Origin: Peptostreptococcaceae bacterium
GTDB taxonomy: Bacteria; Bacillota; Clostridia; Peptostreptococcales; Peptostreptococcaceae
Direction: 5' to 3'
Length of the DNA stretch: 64,000 bases
Assembly (NCBI GenBank): GCA_902363255.1
Contig: CABIZO010000005.1
Span: 223,928 to 287,927, forward strand
Part shown: piece after piece, positions 52,500 through 60,651 of the stretch
Layout: each line of letters starts with the position of its first letter
Numbering within the stretch: the stretch's first letter is position 1
Position numbers and translations under genes: made by a program
Notes under the pieces: model-generated
What the model saw: the letters and a program-made list of their open reading frames with translations, nothing else
Databases searched by the model: none
What the model was told of the DNA's origin: nothing

Positions 52500-53777
52500 A
52501 TGAATACAAATAAAAAGAAAATACAAAAAGGATGGATGATGCTAATTGTATGTATGTTAATACAAGCGGTACCATTCTGTGTGGCATCAAATATACAACC
52601 ATTATTTATGGGATCTGTTATACAAGAGCATGGATTTAGTTTAACAGGATTCTCATTATTATTTACAATAGGTACAATAGTATCTGCAATAGCAGCACCA
52701 ATTATAGGGTCGTTATTCTCGAAAATTAATTTAAAAGTTATATATACAGCAGGAGCTATATTAACTGGTGGAGGATTTATGTTATTCTCTATGTGTACAC
52801 AGTTATGGCAATTCTATGCAGTAGCAGCAGTAGTACAAATAGGGGCAGCAATAATATCTGCTATAGGAGTTCCTCTTATAATAAATGCATGGTTTGATGG
52901 AAATACTAGAGGTAAAGCATTAGGTATAGCTTTTGCAGGTGGTTCAATAGGTAACATATTCTTACAACAATTAGTTATACGTTCAATAGTTGCAAATGGA
53001 ACATCTAAATCATACTTTATATTTGGATTAGCAGCATTGGTAGTAGGATTAGTAGTATCATTATTCTTAGTGAAGATGCCAAAGGATGCTAGTGAAGTAG
53101 TAAAAGGTAATAATGGAGAAGAAAAAGAATTTAATGAAGAAATAGATATATCTTACTCATTAAAAGAAGCTCAAAAAACTAAATATTTCTGGATGATAGG
53201 AATAGGATTCTTATTCGTAGGTCTTTATGTATCAGCTTATTCAGTACAATATGCAAACTATTTCCAAAGTGTACTTAAATTAGACCCATCAGTAATAGCA
53301 CTTACAGGTTCAATATTTGCAATGTGCTCATTAGGTGGAAATATATTAGGTGGAGTATTATTTGATAAATTAGGTGTTGTAAAAACATTAGTATTATCAG
53401 CAATATCAGTTATTGCTTCAGGGATATTTATAATGCTTGCTGGAAATAATCCAATATTTGCTCACTTATTCTCAGCAGTTAAAGGTTTAGCAGTATTTGT
53501 TTACATGATGACACCAGCTTATATGGTTGGAGAATACTTTGGTAAGAAGGAATATGGTGGAATATTAGGAATGCTTAACTTAGTATTCGCAGTAGGATTC
53601 TCTAGTGGATCTGTATTATTTGGAGCTTTAGCTTCAGCATTAGGATACAATGTAACTTGGATGATAATATTAGGATTTGTAGTAGCAGCATTTGTATGTT
53701 TAATAACTGCATCATTTGGAATGATTAAATTAAATAAAGAAAGAAAAATAAAAATAGAAGCTGAAATGGCAGCTTAA
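52500..53777 (+). CDS. MFS transporter
   Basis: A 425-aa protein with 12 predicted helices and the loop between helices 2 and 3 degenerate (GSLFSKINLKVIY). The pattern resembles the oxalate/formate antiporter-like and monocarboxylate branch, but substrate is unknown. ATG follows GAGAGGAG at 12 bases. Its leader carries palindromes (52323-52350) and a small AAGACC/GGTCTT hairpin (52442-52463), and the gene is convergent with a large HTH regulator, which may control it. Confidence 0.87.
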   Translation: MNTNKKKIQKGWMMLIVCMLIQAVPFCVASNIQPLFMGSVIQEHGFSLTGFSLLFTIGTIVSAIAAPIIGSLFSKINLKVIYTAGAILTGGGFMLFSMCTQLWQFYAVAAVVQIGAAIISAIGVPLIINAWFDGNTRGKALGIAFAGGSIGNIFLQQLVIRSIVANGTSKSYFIFGLAALVVGLVVSLFLVKMPKDASEVVKGNNGEEKEFNEEIDISYSLKEAQKTKYFWMIGIGFLFVGLYVSAYSVQYANYFQSVLKLDPSVIALTGSIFAMCSLGGNILGGVLFDKLGVVKTLVLSAISVIASGIFIMLAGNNPIFAHLFSAVKGLAVFVYMMTPAYMVGEYFGKKEYGGILGMLNLVFAVGFSSGSVLFGALASALGYNVTWMIILGFVVAAFVCLITASFGMIKLNKERKIKIEAEMAA

Positions 53778-53783
53778 TATATG

Positions 53784-53816
53784 AAAAGAGTGAACTATAA
53801 TAGTTCACTCTTTTTT
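53784..53816. terminator. Bidirectional terminator between MFS and regulator genes
   Basis: AAAAGAGTGAACTA pairs with TAGTTCACTCTTTT. Just beyond, TTTAATGTACAT is repeated at the end of the regulator gene. Confidence 0.9.
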
Positions 53817-53830
53817 AATGTACATATTCT

Positions 53831-55348
53831 TTAATGTACATCTTCGCCCAAGTTTTCGCTTATTATCCTTGTATAACTAATAGATTTTGATATTCTTTCT
53901 AATATGTCTTCTCTATCTATTAAAATTAAGTCATCTCCATAATTCCAAAGCTTATTAAATAAATCATCTGACATTTTTTTTACTGCATTATCTCTTAATA
54001 TAGAATAATCATTTTTACCAGAAACGGGGTGAACTTTTATAAATTTAAGGTTTTTAGAAAGATAAAAAGATGGGTTATCTGCATGTCTAAAATCTTCAAC
54101 AAAGTTTCCATCTACCAATCTTATCTCTACATGATTATTTTCTTTTAACATTTTTTCGATAAACTCTATATGTCTCTCCCTTTCTTTAAAAGTTAATGTT
54201 ACAGGTATATTAAAGAAATGAATACATCCAGAAGACATATATTTTCTAAGTTCCAGTTCATATATAAGTACTTTTAACTTACATTTATAAGTGGCATTGT
54301 GTAAAAATACATTAATCTTTTTTAATTCATTTATAATTTTAGGATTATCACCAAATACTCTATGAGCAATTTCCATAAATAAATCCGGAGGCATGAAAAA
54401 TTCATTGATAGAACCAAGAAGACATCTTAGTTCGTTATTCATAATATACTGTATATATGTTTGATCCTCGATCATTTCCATAGGAGATTTCGTTAGAAAA
54501 ATATCTTTACCTTTATTTTTTAATTTGGATTCTAAACTATAATAAAATTCACTAATTAAGTTTTTATCTTTAGATGTATTACTAAATAAGCATTCTCCGT
54601 CGTTAGAAAAAGCGGTTGCAGATAAAAATCTATCTTTTATTATGAAATACGCTATATTAGTGCTAATATCACAATTGTATAATTTAAAGTTTAATTTTGG
54701 GTAAGAGGATATAAGATTTATTGTAAGAAGAGCATTTAATATTTCTTCTTTATTTTCACCTTCAAAACCTAATAAAAAATTAATATTTACATTTGTAATT
54801 TTACTTAATTCATAAAAAAACTTTTTCATATCTACTAGAGAAACTTTGTGCCTATAATCTATGGAAAATAAATTTATAGAAATAAAAATATCCAGATCAT
54901 TACCAGCAGAAGCATTAAACTCTATTTCTTCGCGTATGGTTTTTGGTAATAATGTAGGTCTCATTTCACAATTCATATTATAATATTCTTGAGATACAGA
55001 AGTCATTGGCATACTTTGATTACCCTTATTATTGGAACTTTCAAAGTAGACTTCTTGTAATGTATCTTTTATATATACATAAAGAAAGTCATCATCATCT
55101 GTCTCAAGTTCGAAGTAATCTACTAGATGTTTTCTAGTATCATTGTTTAGAGATTCTATTATAAATTTTGAAATACTTTCGCAGATTTCTGTTGATCTTC
55201 TAAAGCTAGGTAAATTTTTTGAATTCACCCATTTATTAATATAAGATACATCGTAACCTAAATAGGATGCTAAAGAAGATTTTTTTTGTTTAGAGATATA
55301 TAGTAAGTTTTCTAGTACACCTCCAAAATTTCTACTATTCAAAGTCAT
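53831..55348 (-). CDS. Large HTH regulator-like protein of unknown family
   Basis: A 505-aa soluble protein. The first ~70 residues have an XRE-like helix-turn-helix (VLENLLYISKQKKSSLASYLGYDVSYINKWVNSKNLPSFRRSTEICESISKFI). The remaining ~430 residues are alpha/beta-looking with no motif I recognise; no membrane helix. Probably a regulator with a large sensing domain. Convergent with the MFS transporter gene; a functional link is inferred from adjacency only. Confidence 0.65.
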   Translation of the reverse strand: MTLNSRNFGGVLENLLYISKQKKSSLASYLGYDVSYINKWVNSKNLPSFRRSTEICESISKFIIESLNNDTRKHLVDYFELETDDDDFLYVYIKDTLQEVYFESSNNKGNQSMPMTSVSQEYYNMNCEMRPTLLPKTIREEIEFNASAGNDLDIFISINLFSIDYRHKVSLVDMKKFFYELSKITNVNINFLLGFEGENKEEILNALLTINLISSYPKLNFKLYNCDISTNIAYFIIKDRFLSATAFSNDGECLFSNTSKDKNLISEFYYSLESKLKNKGKDIFLTKSPMEMIEDQTYIQYIMNNELRCLLGSINEFFMPPDLFMEIAHRVFGDNPKIINELKKINVFLHNATYKCKLKVLIYELELRKYMSSGCIHFFNIPVTLTFKERERHIEFIEKMLKENNHVEIRLVDGNFVEDFRHADNPSFYLSKNLKFIKVHPVSGKNDYSILRDNAVKKMSDDLFNKLWNYGDDLILIDREDILERISKSISYTRIISENLGEDVH

Positions 55349-55514
55349 TCCTCATTTCTGTCATAAATTTATATTTCTTATCAAAAAAATATTATACCAT
55401 TATTATTTTACCCTTTGAAGGAAAAGTATGAATCTCATTTAAAAAAATGAATTCAAGTTTTAATTTATTTTGTAAATAATAAATATATATCACGATGACA
55501 GGAGATTTTTTCAT

Positions 55515-56297
55515 ATGAAGTTTTTAAAAAGATCAGTATTTTTAATTTTAATAATTACTTTTTTTAGCACAAGTATTTCAGAAGGACAGGAGTATTTTCC
55601 ATGGATATTTAAAAAGGATAAAGATGAAATTAATTATTTATATAATGTTCAACTTAAAAAAATTGTATATAAAAATGAATTTTTTAAATCTCAGATTAAT
55701 TATCCTTATCTTCAAATAAAAGAAAAATATATAGAAAAAGAAAAAGAAAACATAAATGTAATAAATAAAATTAATAATGAAATTTATAATTATATAGTAA
55801 ATTTTAAAGATAATATAGAAAAGCAATCCGAAGAATACAAACAAGAGTATGAAAGTAGTTATAAAGATTCATCTTTACCTAAGTTTGTATATGAAGCTTA
55901 TAGTGAATATGATGTGACATATAATAAAGATAATTTGATTAGCATACCAATTTTAACTTATGAGTTTACTGGAGGAGCTCATGGAATGTCTGTATTAAAA
56001 TCTTTTAACTACAATTTGAAAAGTGGGCAAGAGTTAAAATTAATCAATATTTTCAAGGATAATATAGCTTATAAAAGTGTTATAAATTCTTATATAAAAC
56101 ATGAAATAGAAAAAAATAAGGATTTATATTTTACAGGAAAAGATGGATTTAAAGGTATAGATGATAATCAGGAATTTTATTTAGAGAATGATAAATTAAT
56201 AATATATTTTCAATTATATGAGATAGCGCCTTATTATGTAGGCATTCCAAAATTTGAAATTCCTTTTAAGGAAATAGAAGATATAATTAATATTTAA
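55515..56297 (+). CDS. Secreted DUF4163/DUF3298-type protein (RsiV/PdaC-like)
   Basis: A 260-aa exported protein. Residues 1-24 form a signal peptide (KRSVFLILIITFFSTSIS). The middle region (about 55-150) is like DUF4163 and the C-terminal region contains TYEFTGGAHGMSV...FNYNLKSGQELKLINIF, typical of DUF3298 in RsiV-like anti-sigma and PdaC-like wall proteins. No sigma factor or deacetylase domain is present, so it is a stand-alone module. ATG lies 10 bases after CAGGAG. Confidence 0.82.
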   Translation: MKFLKRSVFLILIITFFSTSISEGQEYFPWIFKKDKDEINYLYNVQLKKIVYKNEFFKSQINYPYLQIKEKYIEKEKENINVINKINNEIYNYIVNFKDNIEKQSEEYKQEYESSYKDSSLPKFVYEAYSEYDVTYNKDNLISIPILTYEFTGGAHGMSVLKSFNYNLKSGQELKLINIFKDNIAYKSVINSYIKHEIEKNKDLYFTGKDGFKGIDDNQEFYLENDKLIIYFQLYEIAPYYVGIPKFEIPFKEIEDIINI

Positions 56298-56332
56298 ATA
56301 TTATAGAATGAATAATATTAGCGTATTTATAA

Positions 56333-56360
56333 AATCACTTTTTACGAAGTGATTTTTTTT
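56333..56360 (+). terminator. Terminator after DUF3298 gene
   Basis: AATCACTT pairs with AAGTGATT and is followed by a T run. Confidence 0.85.
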
Positions 56361-56373
56361 GTTTGAAAAAGAA

Positions 56374-56424
56374 TTGACATTTTTGGATTACAAATGTAAG
56401 ATTTAATTAGGATTACAAATGTAA
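56374..56424 (+). promoter_or_regulatory. Promoter of the BlaI-type gene with two BlaI boxes
   Basis: TTGACA (56374-56379), 17 bases, TAAGAT (56397-56402). TTACAAATGTAA occurs twice, at 56388-56399 (over the spacer and -10) and 56413-56424 (just after the start region), 25 bp apart. This TACA/TGTA dyad is the known BlaI/MecI operator form. Confidence 0.85.
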
Positions 56425-56444
56425 GTTTGAAAGGGAGGTTAATA

Positions 56445-56810
56445 ATGAAACAAAATATATCCGAATCTGAATTAGAAGTGATGAAAGTATTATGGAAAGT
56501 TAAAGAGGCAACTAGTGCTGAAATTATAGAAAATCTAAAAGATAAAAGTGAATGGAAACCAAAAACAATACAAACTCTTATAACAAGACTTGTATCAAAA
56601 GATTTTATAAATGTAGACAAAAGTAATAAAAAATCTTATATATATAGTCCTAACATAAGTGAGCATGAATATAAAAATTATGCAAGTAAGTCTTTCCTAG
56701 AAAAGCTTTATAATGGATCAATAAATAAGATGGTTCTTAGCTTTGTAAAAGATAATAAATTATCTAAAGCGGAAATTGAAGAGTTAAAAGATATATTAAG
56801 AGATGAATAG
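56445..56810 (+). CDS. blaI: BlaI/MecI-family repressor
   Basis: A 121-aa winged-helix repressor: SESELEVMKVLWKVKEATSAEIIENL, KPKTIQTLITRLVSKDFINVDK and a C-terminal dimer domain. In the family a BlaR1-type protease triggers its cleavage and derepression. Start ATG 56445 follows GGGAGG; the frame open from 56427 lies over the second operator. Next gene is the BlaR1-like protease, 15 bases on. Confidence 0.92.
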   Translation: MKQNISESELEVMKVLWKVKEATSAEIIENLKDKSEWKPKTIQTLITRLVSKDFINVDKSNKKSYIYSPNISEHEYKNYASKSFLEKLYNGSINKMVLSFVKDNKLSKAEIEELKDILRDE

Positions 56811-56825
56811 AAAAAGAGGTGGAGT

Positions 56826-59003
56826 ATGAGCAATATATGGGGGTACATATTAAGTGCTACTGTTTATGGTAGTATAACGGGTGTAGTAATATTACTTATA
56901 AAAAGCTTATTGAAAAACAGGATCAATAAAAAATATGCCTATTTATTATGGATGATATTAGTTATTAAGCTGGTTTTTCCATTTGGACCAGAAAGTAGTT
57001 TAAGTTTATTTAATAATATTCCTGTGAATATAAATAGTCAATTTGATGAGAATAGTGTTAATACACTAAGTATAAGTGAAAGATTAGATTACACTGTTGA
57101 TAGCAATTATGAAAGTAATTCCAGTGAAAGCTCGCCAAAAGAAGAAGTTACTACTACTCAAAGTTCCTCTTTTATTAATGAAGAGAGTGAAAAAAGTATT
57201 TTTAAAAGTATAATGCCAATTGTTTGGATAAGTGGTATGATTTTATCTTTAACTGCTCATATAATAATTTATTTACATTTTATAAAAAATCTTAGAAAAA
57301 GAGAAAATTGTAAATATGATTATTTAGAAAGTATTTTAAAAGAATGTAAGGAAACATTACATATAAAAAGAAAAATTAATCTTGTAATTGATGATATGAT
57401 AAACTCACCATCTTTAGTGGGGATACTTAAGACGAGAATTATTTTACCAAGCAATCTAGTTGATTTAAGCAAAGAAGAATTACAACATATATTTTTACAT
57501 GAATTGTGTCACTTTAAAAATAAAGATACTTGGATGGATAATGCACTAGCTCTATTACAATGTGTTCACTGGTTTAATCCTATAGTATGGCATTTATTTA
57601 AACATGTTAGAAATGATATGGAGATGGCTTGTGATGAGAGAGTCTTATCTGTTTTAAATGAAAAAGAGCATAATAAATATGGTATAACTATGCTTACTGT
57701 ATTAGAAAAGGTTAATTATAATAAAAGATTTACTGTAGGTTTAAATATGACAGATGATAAGAAGACCATAAAAAAGAGAGTTGAGTTAATTAAAAACTCA
57801 AAACATTTTGTGAAGAAAAAGAAGATATTTGCGGTGACTGGAATAACTTGTTTAGTTGTAATGTGTGGAGTACTTCTTACCAATGGAAGTTCCATAAATA
57901 AAAATGAAAGTACTATATTTATGCCTATAAAACCGATAGAAAAAGATGAAGTCAAAGATTTAGATCAAGCTATTTCAAAAGCTATAATAGATAACTACAT
58001 ACAAAATTGGTATGGAGTAGATTTCAGTGGTGAATTAAATGTGGAAAGTCATGTAATACTAGGCAAGGATGAAAATGATGATTCTGTTGAAGTTTACCTT
58101 ATGGCAACTTATGGGTCATATAATTTTGAAAATGATATATTCAGTTTAGTAAGTGGAAGTTCTAATATACCAATGAGAATAAAGTTTTCAAAAGTAAAAG
58201 AAGGAGAATTTTTAACTACAAAAGCAGGTTATTATTATTTGGAAAGTGAGCAAGCGGAAGATGGAGCTAAGTATGAAAATTCTATATACGAGATGTTCCC
58301 TAAGACTGAAGCATACAAAGCGTTAAATATTGATTATACAGATATATTATTAAAAGATATCAATAAGCAGGCAGAAGCTTATGTGAGAAGTATAGGTAGA
58401 AAATGTGAAGTTACAAGTGAATACGTGGAAAAAGAATATATAGATGAACTTGCTTTAGTTAATAAAGTAGATATGGAAGAGTTATTTGACTATCCAGAAT
58501 GGATAGGGACTAGAGAAGTATTAATGGATGGAGAGCGATATATTTATGAAACACAATATGATAAACCTTCTAGTATTGTTACATTTATAAAATACAATGA
58601 AAATAAAGAAGTATTAGAACGTATGCAGTACAAAATTAATGGAAAGAATCTTGAAAAAATAGATAGTGAAAATTTCATGTTGTATTCTGACGATAATGCA
58701 CCAGTATTTATAGATGATAAGGATTTTAAGATGACAGTAAAAAATATATCCATAATTAATAATAATGCTGAATATAGACTATATGTAGAAAACAAGACGA
58801 GTGAGACAATGAAAATAAGTTTAGATGAAATTAATGTGGGAGAATTATCTAAGAACGTTGAATTTGAAGTAGAATTAAAGGGAAAAGAAATAATCTATAC
58901 TAATCTAAAAATAGAAAATATATCTAAATTGGATGACTTAAATGATAAAATTTATGGAGCCTTTTTAGGGAATTCAAAGGAATATGACTTTATATTTAAA
59001 TAA
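56826..59003 (+). CDS. BlaR1-type M56 membrane protease with a non-PBP sensor domain
   Basis: A 725-aa protein. Helices at about 5-25, 36-53 and 128-152 flank an M56 zinc protease domain with H225-E-L-C-H229 and ACDERV. A fourth helix lies at about 335-352. The C-terminal ~370-residue outer domain has no penicillin-binding SxxK in the FTPASTFK setting, so it probably does not sense beta-lactams as BlaR1 does. It should relay an envelope signal to the adjacent BlaI-type repressor. No beta-lactamase gene is present downstream; small exported proteins follow instead. Confidence 0.85.
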   Translation: MSNIWGYILSATVYGSITGVVILLIKSLLKNRINKKYAYLLWMILVIKLVFPFGPESSLSLFNNIPVNINSQFDENSVNTLSISERLDYTVDSNYESNSSESSPKEEVTTTQSSSFINEESEKSIFKSIMPIVWISGMILSLTAHIIIYLHFIKNLRKRENCKYDYLESILKECKETLHIKRKINLVIDDMINSPSLVGILKTRIILPSNLVDLSKEELQHIFLHELCHFKNKDTWMDNALALLQCVHWFNPIVWHLFKHVRNDMEMACDERVLSVLNEKEHNKYGITMLTVLEKVNYNKRFTVGLNMTDDKKTIKKRVELIKNSKHFVKKKKIFAVTGITCLVVMCGVLLTNGSSINKNESTIFMPIKPIEKDEVKDLDQAISKAIIDNYIQNWYGVDFSGELNVESHVILGKDENDDSVEVYLMATYGSYNFENDIFSLVSGSSNIPMRIKFSKVKEGEFLTTKAGYYYLESEQAEDGAKYENSIYEMFPKTEAYKALNIDYTDILLKDINKQAEAYVRSIGRKCEVTSEYVEKEYIDELALVNKVDMEELFDYPEWIGTREVLMDGERYIYETQYDKPSSIVTFIKYNENKEVLERMQYKINGKNLEKIDSENFMLYSDDNAPVFIDDKDFKMTVKNISIINNNAEYRLYVENKTSETMKISLDEINVGELSKNVEFEVELKGKEIIYTNLKIENISKLDDLNDKIYGAFLGNSKEYDFIFK

Positions 59004-59074
59004 ACTGATAAGTATATTTAAAATTAATTTACTGATTTTTTGTAAGTAAATATATTAATAATGGGGTCGAAAAT

Positions 59075-59569
59075 ATGGACATAAAAAGTAAAAAAACTAA
59101 AAAAATTTTAATTATCTTACTTATAATATGTATTTTTATAGCTTTTGAGTTAAAAAGTGAAGATATAAAATTATATAATAATATAAAAAAACTTGAGCAA
59201 AATCTAGAGAATAGATTTAATGGAGAAAATATCATATGCAAAGACTTATTTGATTTTGATTATGATAAAGTTTATGTATTTCAACCGTACTTACCTAAAA
59301 AAGAAATGGAAAAAGAAATAGGATTTAAATATTGGAAGCTGAAAGAAACGGTGAATGAAGGTATGATGAATATCTTATTTGTAAAAGACAATAATCCTGT
59401 AGCTTACTTATATGGATATGCAGAAAATTTAGGCTATTACATTGATATACCTATAGGTGAATATAATAAATCTGACTTAGATAAAGCAAAATACAGCGTG
59501 AAAGAAATAGAAATAGGAAATTCCTATGGTGTGGAAAAAATTTATAAAGAATACCTAATTAATCTATAA
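59075..59569 (+). CDS. Small exported protein, unknown function
   Basis: A 164-aa protein with one N-terminal hydrophobic helix (KKILIILLIICIFIAFE) after basic residues, then a charged extracytoplasmic domain. No family recognised. It lies 71 bases after the BlaR1-like gene with no terminator between, so it is probably in the BlaI operon. ATG lies about 9 bases after GGGG. Confidence 0.65.
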   Translation: MDIKSKKTKKILIILLIICIFIAFELKSEDIKLYNNIKKLEQNLENRFNGENIICKDLFDFDYDKVYVFQPYLPKKEMEKEIGFKYWKLKETVNEGMMNILFVKDNNPVAYLYGYAENLGYYIDIPIGEYNKSDLDKAKYSVKEIEIGNSYGVEKIYKEYLINL

Positions 59570-59585
59570 AGTTAGGGGATTACAC

Positions 59586-59768
59586 ATGAAGAAAAAATAT
59601 ATTTATATAATTGGTATACTTTTGTTTTTTACTTTGATGTTAGTTTTTACATTTAGAAAAAGTATATTTCAGTGTAGAAATGCTATACCTTATATTGAGA
59701 AAATGATAACTCTTAATGGAGATAAAAAGAATACTATAATGAAAAATAGATACACAATTGTTATATAA
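59586..59768 (+). CDS. 60-aa membrane peptide, unknown function
   Basis: A short product with one N-terminal helix (YIYIIGILLFFTLMLVFTF) and a basic tail. The ribosome site AGGGGA is well placed, supporting expression, though the short length leaves open that it is a decayed gene. Member of the same run of genes 16 bases after its predecessor. Confidence 0.5.
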   Translation: MKKKYIYIIGILLFFTLMLVFTFRKSIFQCRNAIPYIEKMITLNGDKKNTIMKNRYTIVI

Positions 59769-59793
59769 TACGAAATGAAAAGGGGTAGGAGAT

Positions 59794-60249
59794 ATGAAAA
59801 ATAGAAGTCTATTAATTGTAGCTATAGTAATATTCTTTTTAGTCGGGTGTTCGGCTAATGAAATAAATACTACCAAGACAGAGTCAGGGATTGACGTGCC
59901 TATAGTAGAAGTAAAAAATGAAGATGATAAAATTGAAATAGCAAGAGTGGTATTTGAAGAATACTTAAAGCTAACGTATGAAAATTATTTAAATGATAGA
60001 AATGAAAAAATTAATATTCTTAAAGATTATAAAATTAATGATATAACTGTATTAGAAAAATTAAACTATGAGGTATATCGCATAGAAGTATCATATGACT
60101 TACAATCAACTGATGGGTATGCAACTGTATTTGAAACAGGAAATGGAGAAATAAAAGAGGATAATTGGGTAAAAGGAAAATACCAAATTGTAGATATAAA
60201 AAAAATAGGGGAATATAAATATACAATCTCAGATATGTATACAGGATAA
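59794..60249 (+). CDS. Lipoprotein of unknown function
   Basis: A 151-aa protein with a type II signal peptide ending FFLVGCSANE (lipobox Cys19). The mature part is small, acidic and strand-rich (YRIEVSYDLQSTDGYATVFETGNGE). Last gene of the apparent BlaI/BlaR1-controlled run. ATG follows GGAGAT. Confidence 0.72.
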   Translation: MKNRSLLIVAIVIFFLVGCSANEINTTKTESGIDVPIVEVKNEDDKIEIARVVFEEYLKLTYENYLNDRNEKINILKDYKINDITVLEKLNYEVYRIEVSYDLQSTDGYATVFETGNGEIKEDNWVKGKYQIVDIKKIGEYKYTISDMYTG

Positions 60250-60307
60250 AATTTATTAAATAGATACATAGTTATTATAAGTTCCCAATATTAATATAAT
60301 GTGAACT

Positions 60308-60350
60308 AAAAGTAGGGATACATCAATCAATCGATATAACCCTACTTTTC
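60308..60350 (+). terminator. Terminator after lipoprotein gene
   Basis: AAAAGTAGGG pairs with CCCTACTTTT across a 22-base loop, then CTT. Weak tail. Confidence 0.65.
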
Positions 60351-60413
60351 TTATTAAAATTATACATTATATCAACATTATATTAAAACATAGCCAAAAA
60401 TAAAAATATATTG

Positions 60414-60466
60414 AAAAATAGTCTAGATAGATTTGTATAAAAATAAATTTATTTAGACTATTTTTA
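60414..60466 (+). terminator. Second terminator in the 60.25-60.65 kb gap
   Basis: AAATAGTCTAGATAGATTT pairs with AAATTTATTTAGACTATTT (with G-U pairs) followed by T. The remainder of the gap to 60651 is AT-rich; no gene is seen. Confidence 0.75.
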
Positions 60467-60651
60467 TTTAAGGTTATAGAGTTATAAAAATTTAATTTTA
60501 TTGTCGAAAAAATATTTGAAGATACTGCCATACTTTACTTTTAACAAATTATTCCATATTATTAAAGTAGACAGCATAACATAAGTAAATACATAAAAGA
60601 GATCGGTAGTTTAGATAGGAATACTAAATTTATATTAAAAGGTAGGAAACT

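Noticed and set aside
56826..59003. Calling the M56 protein a beta-lactam sensor
   Set aside because: No SxxK in the expected penicillin-binding context was found in the outer domain and no beta-lactamase gene is adjacent.
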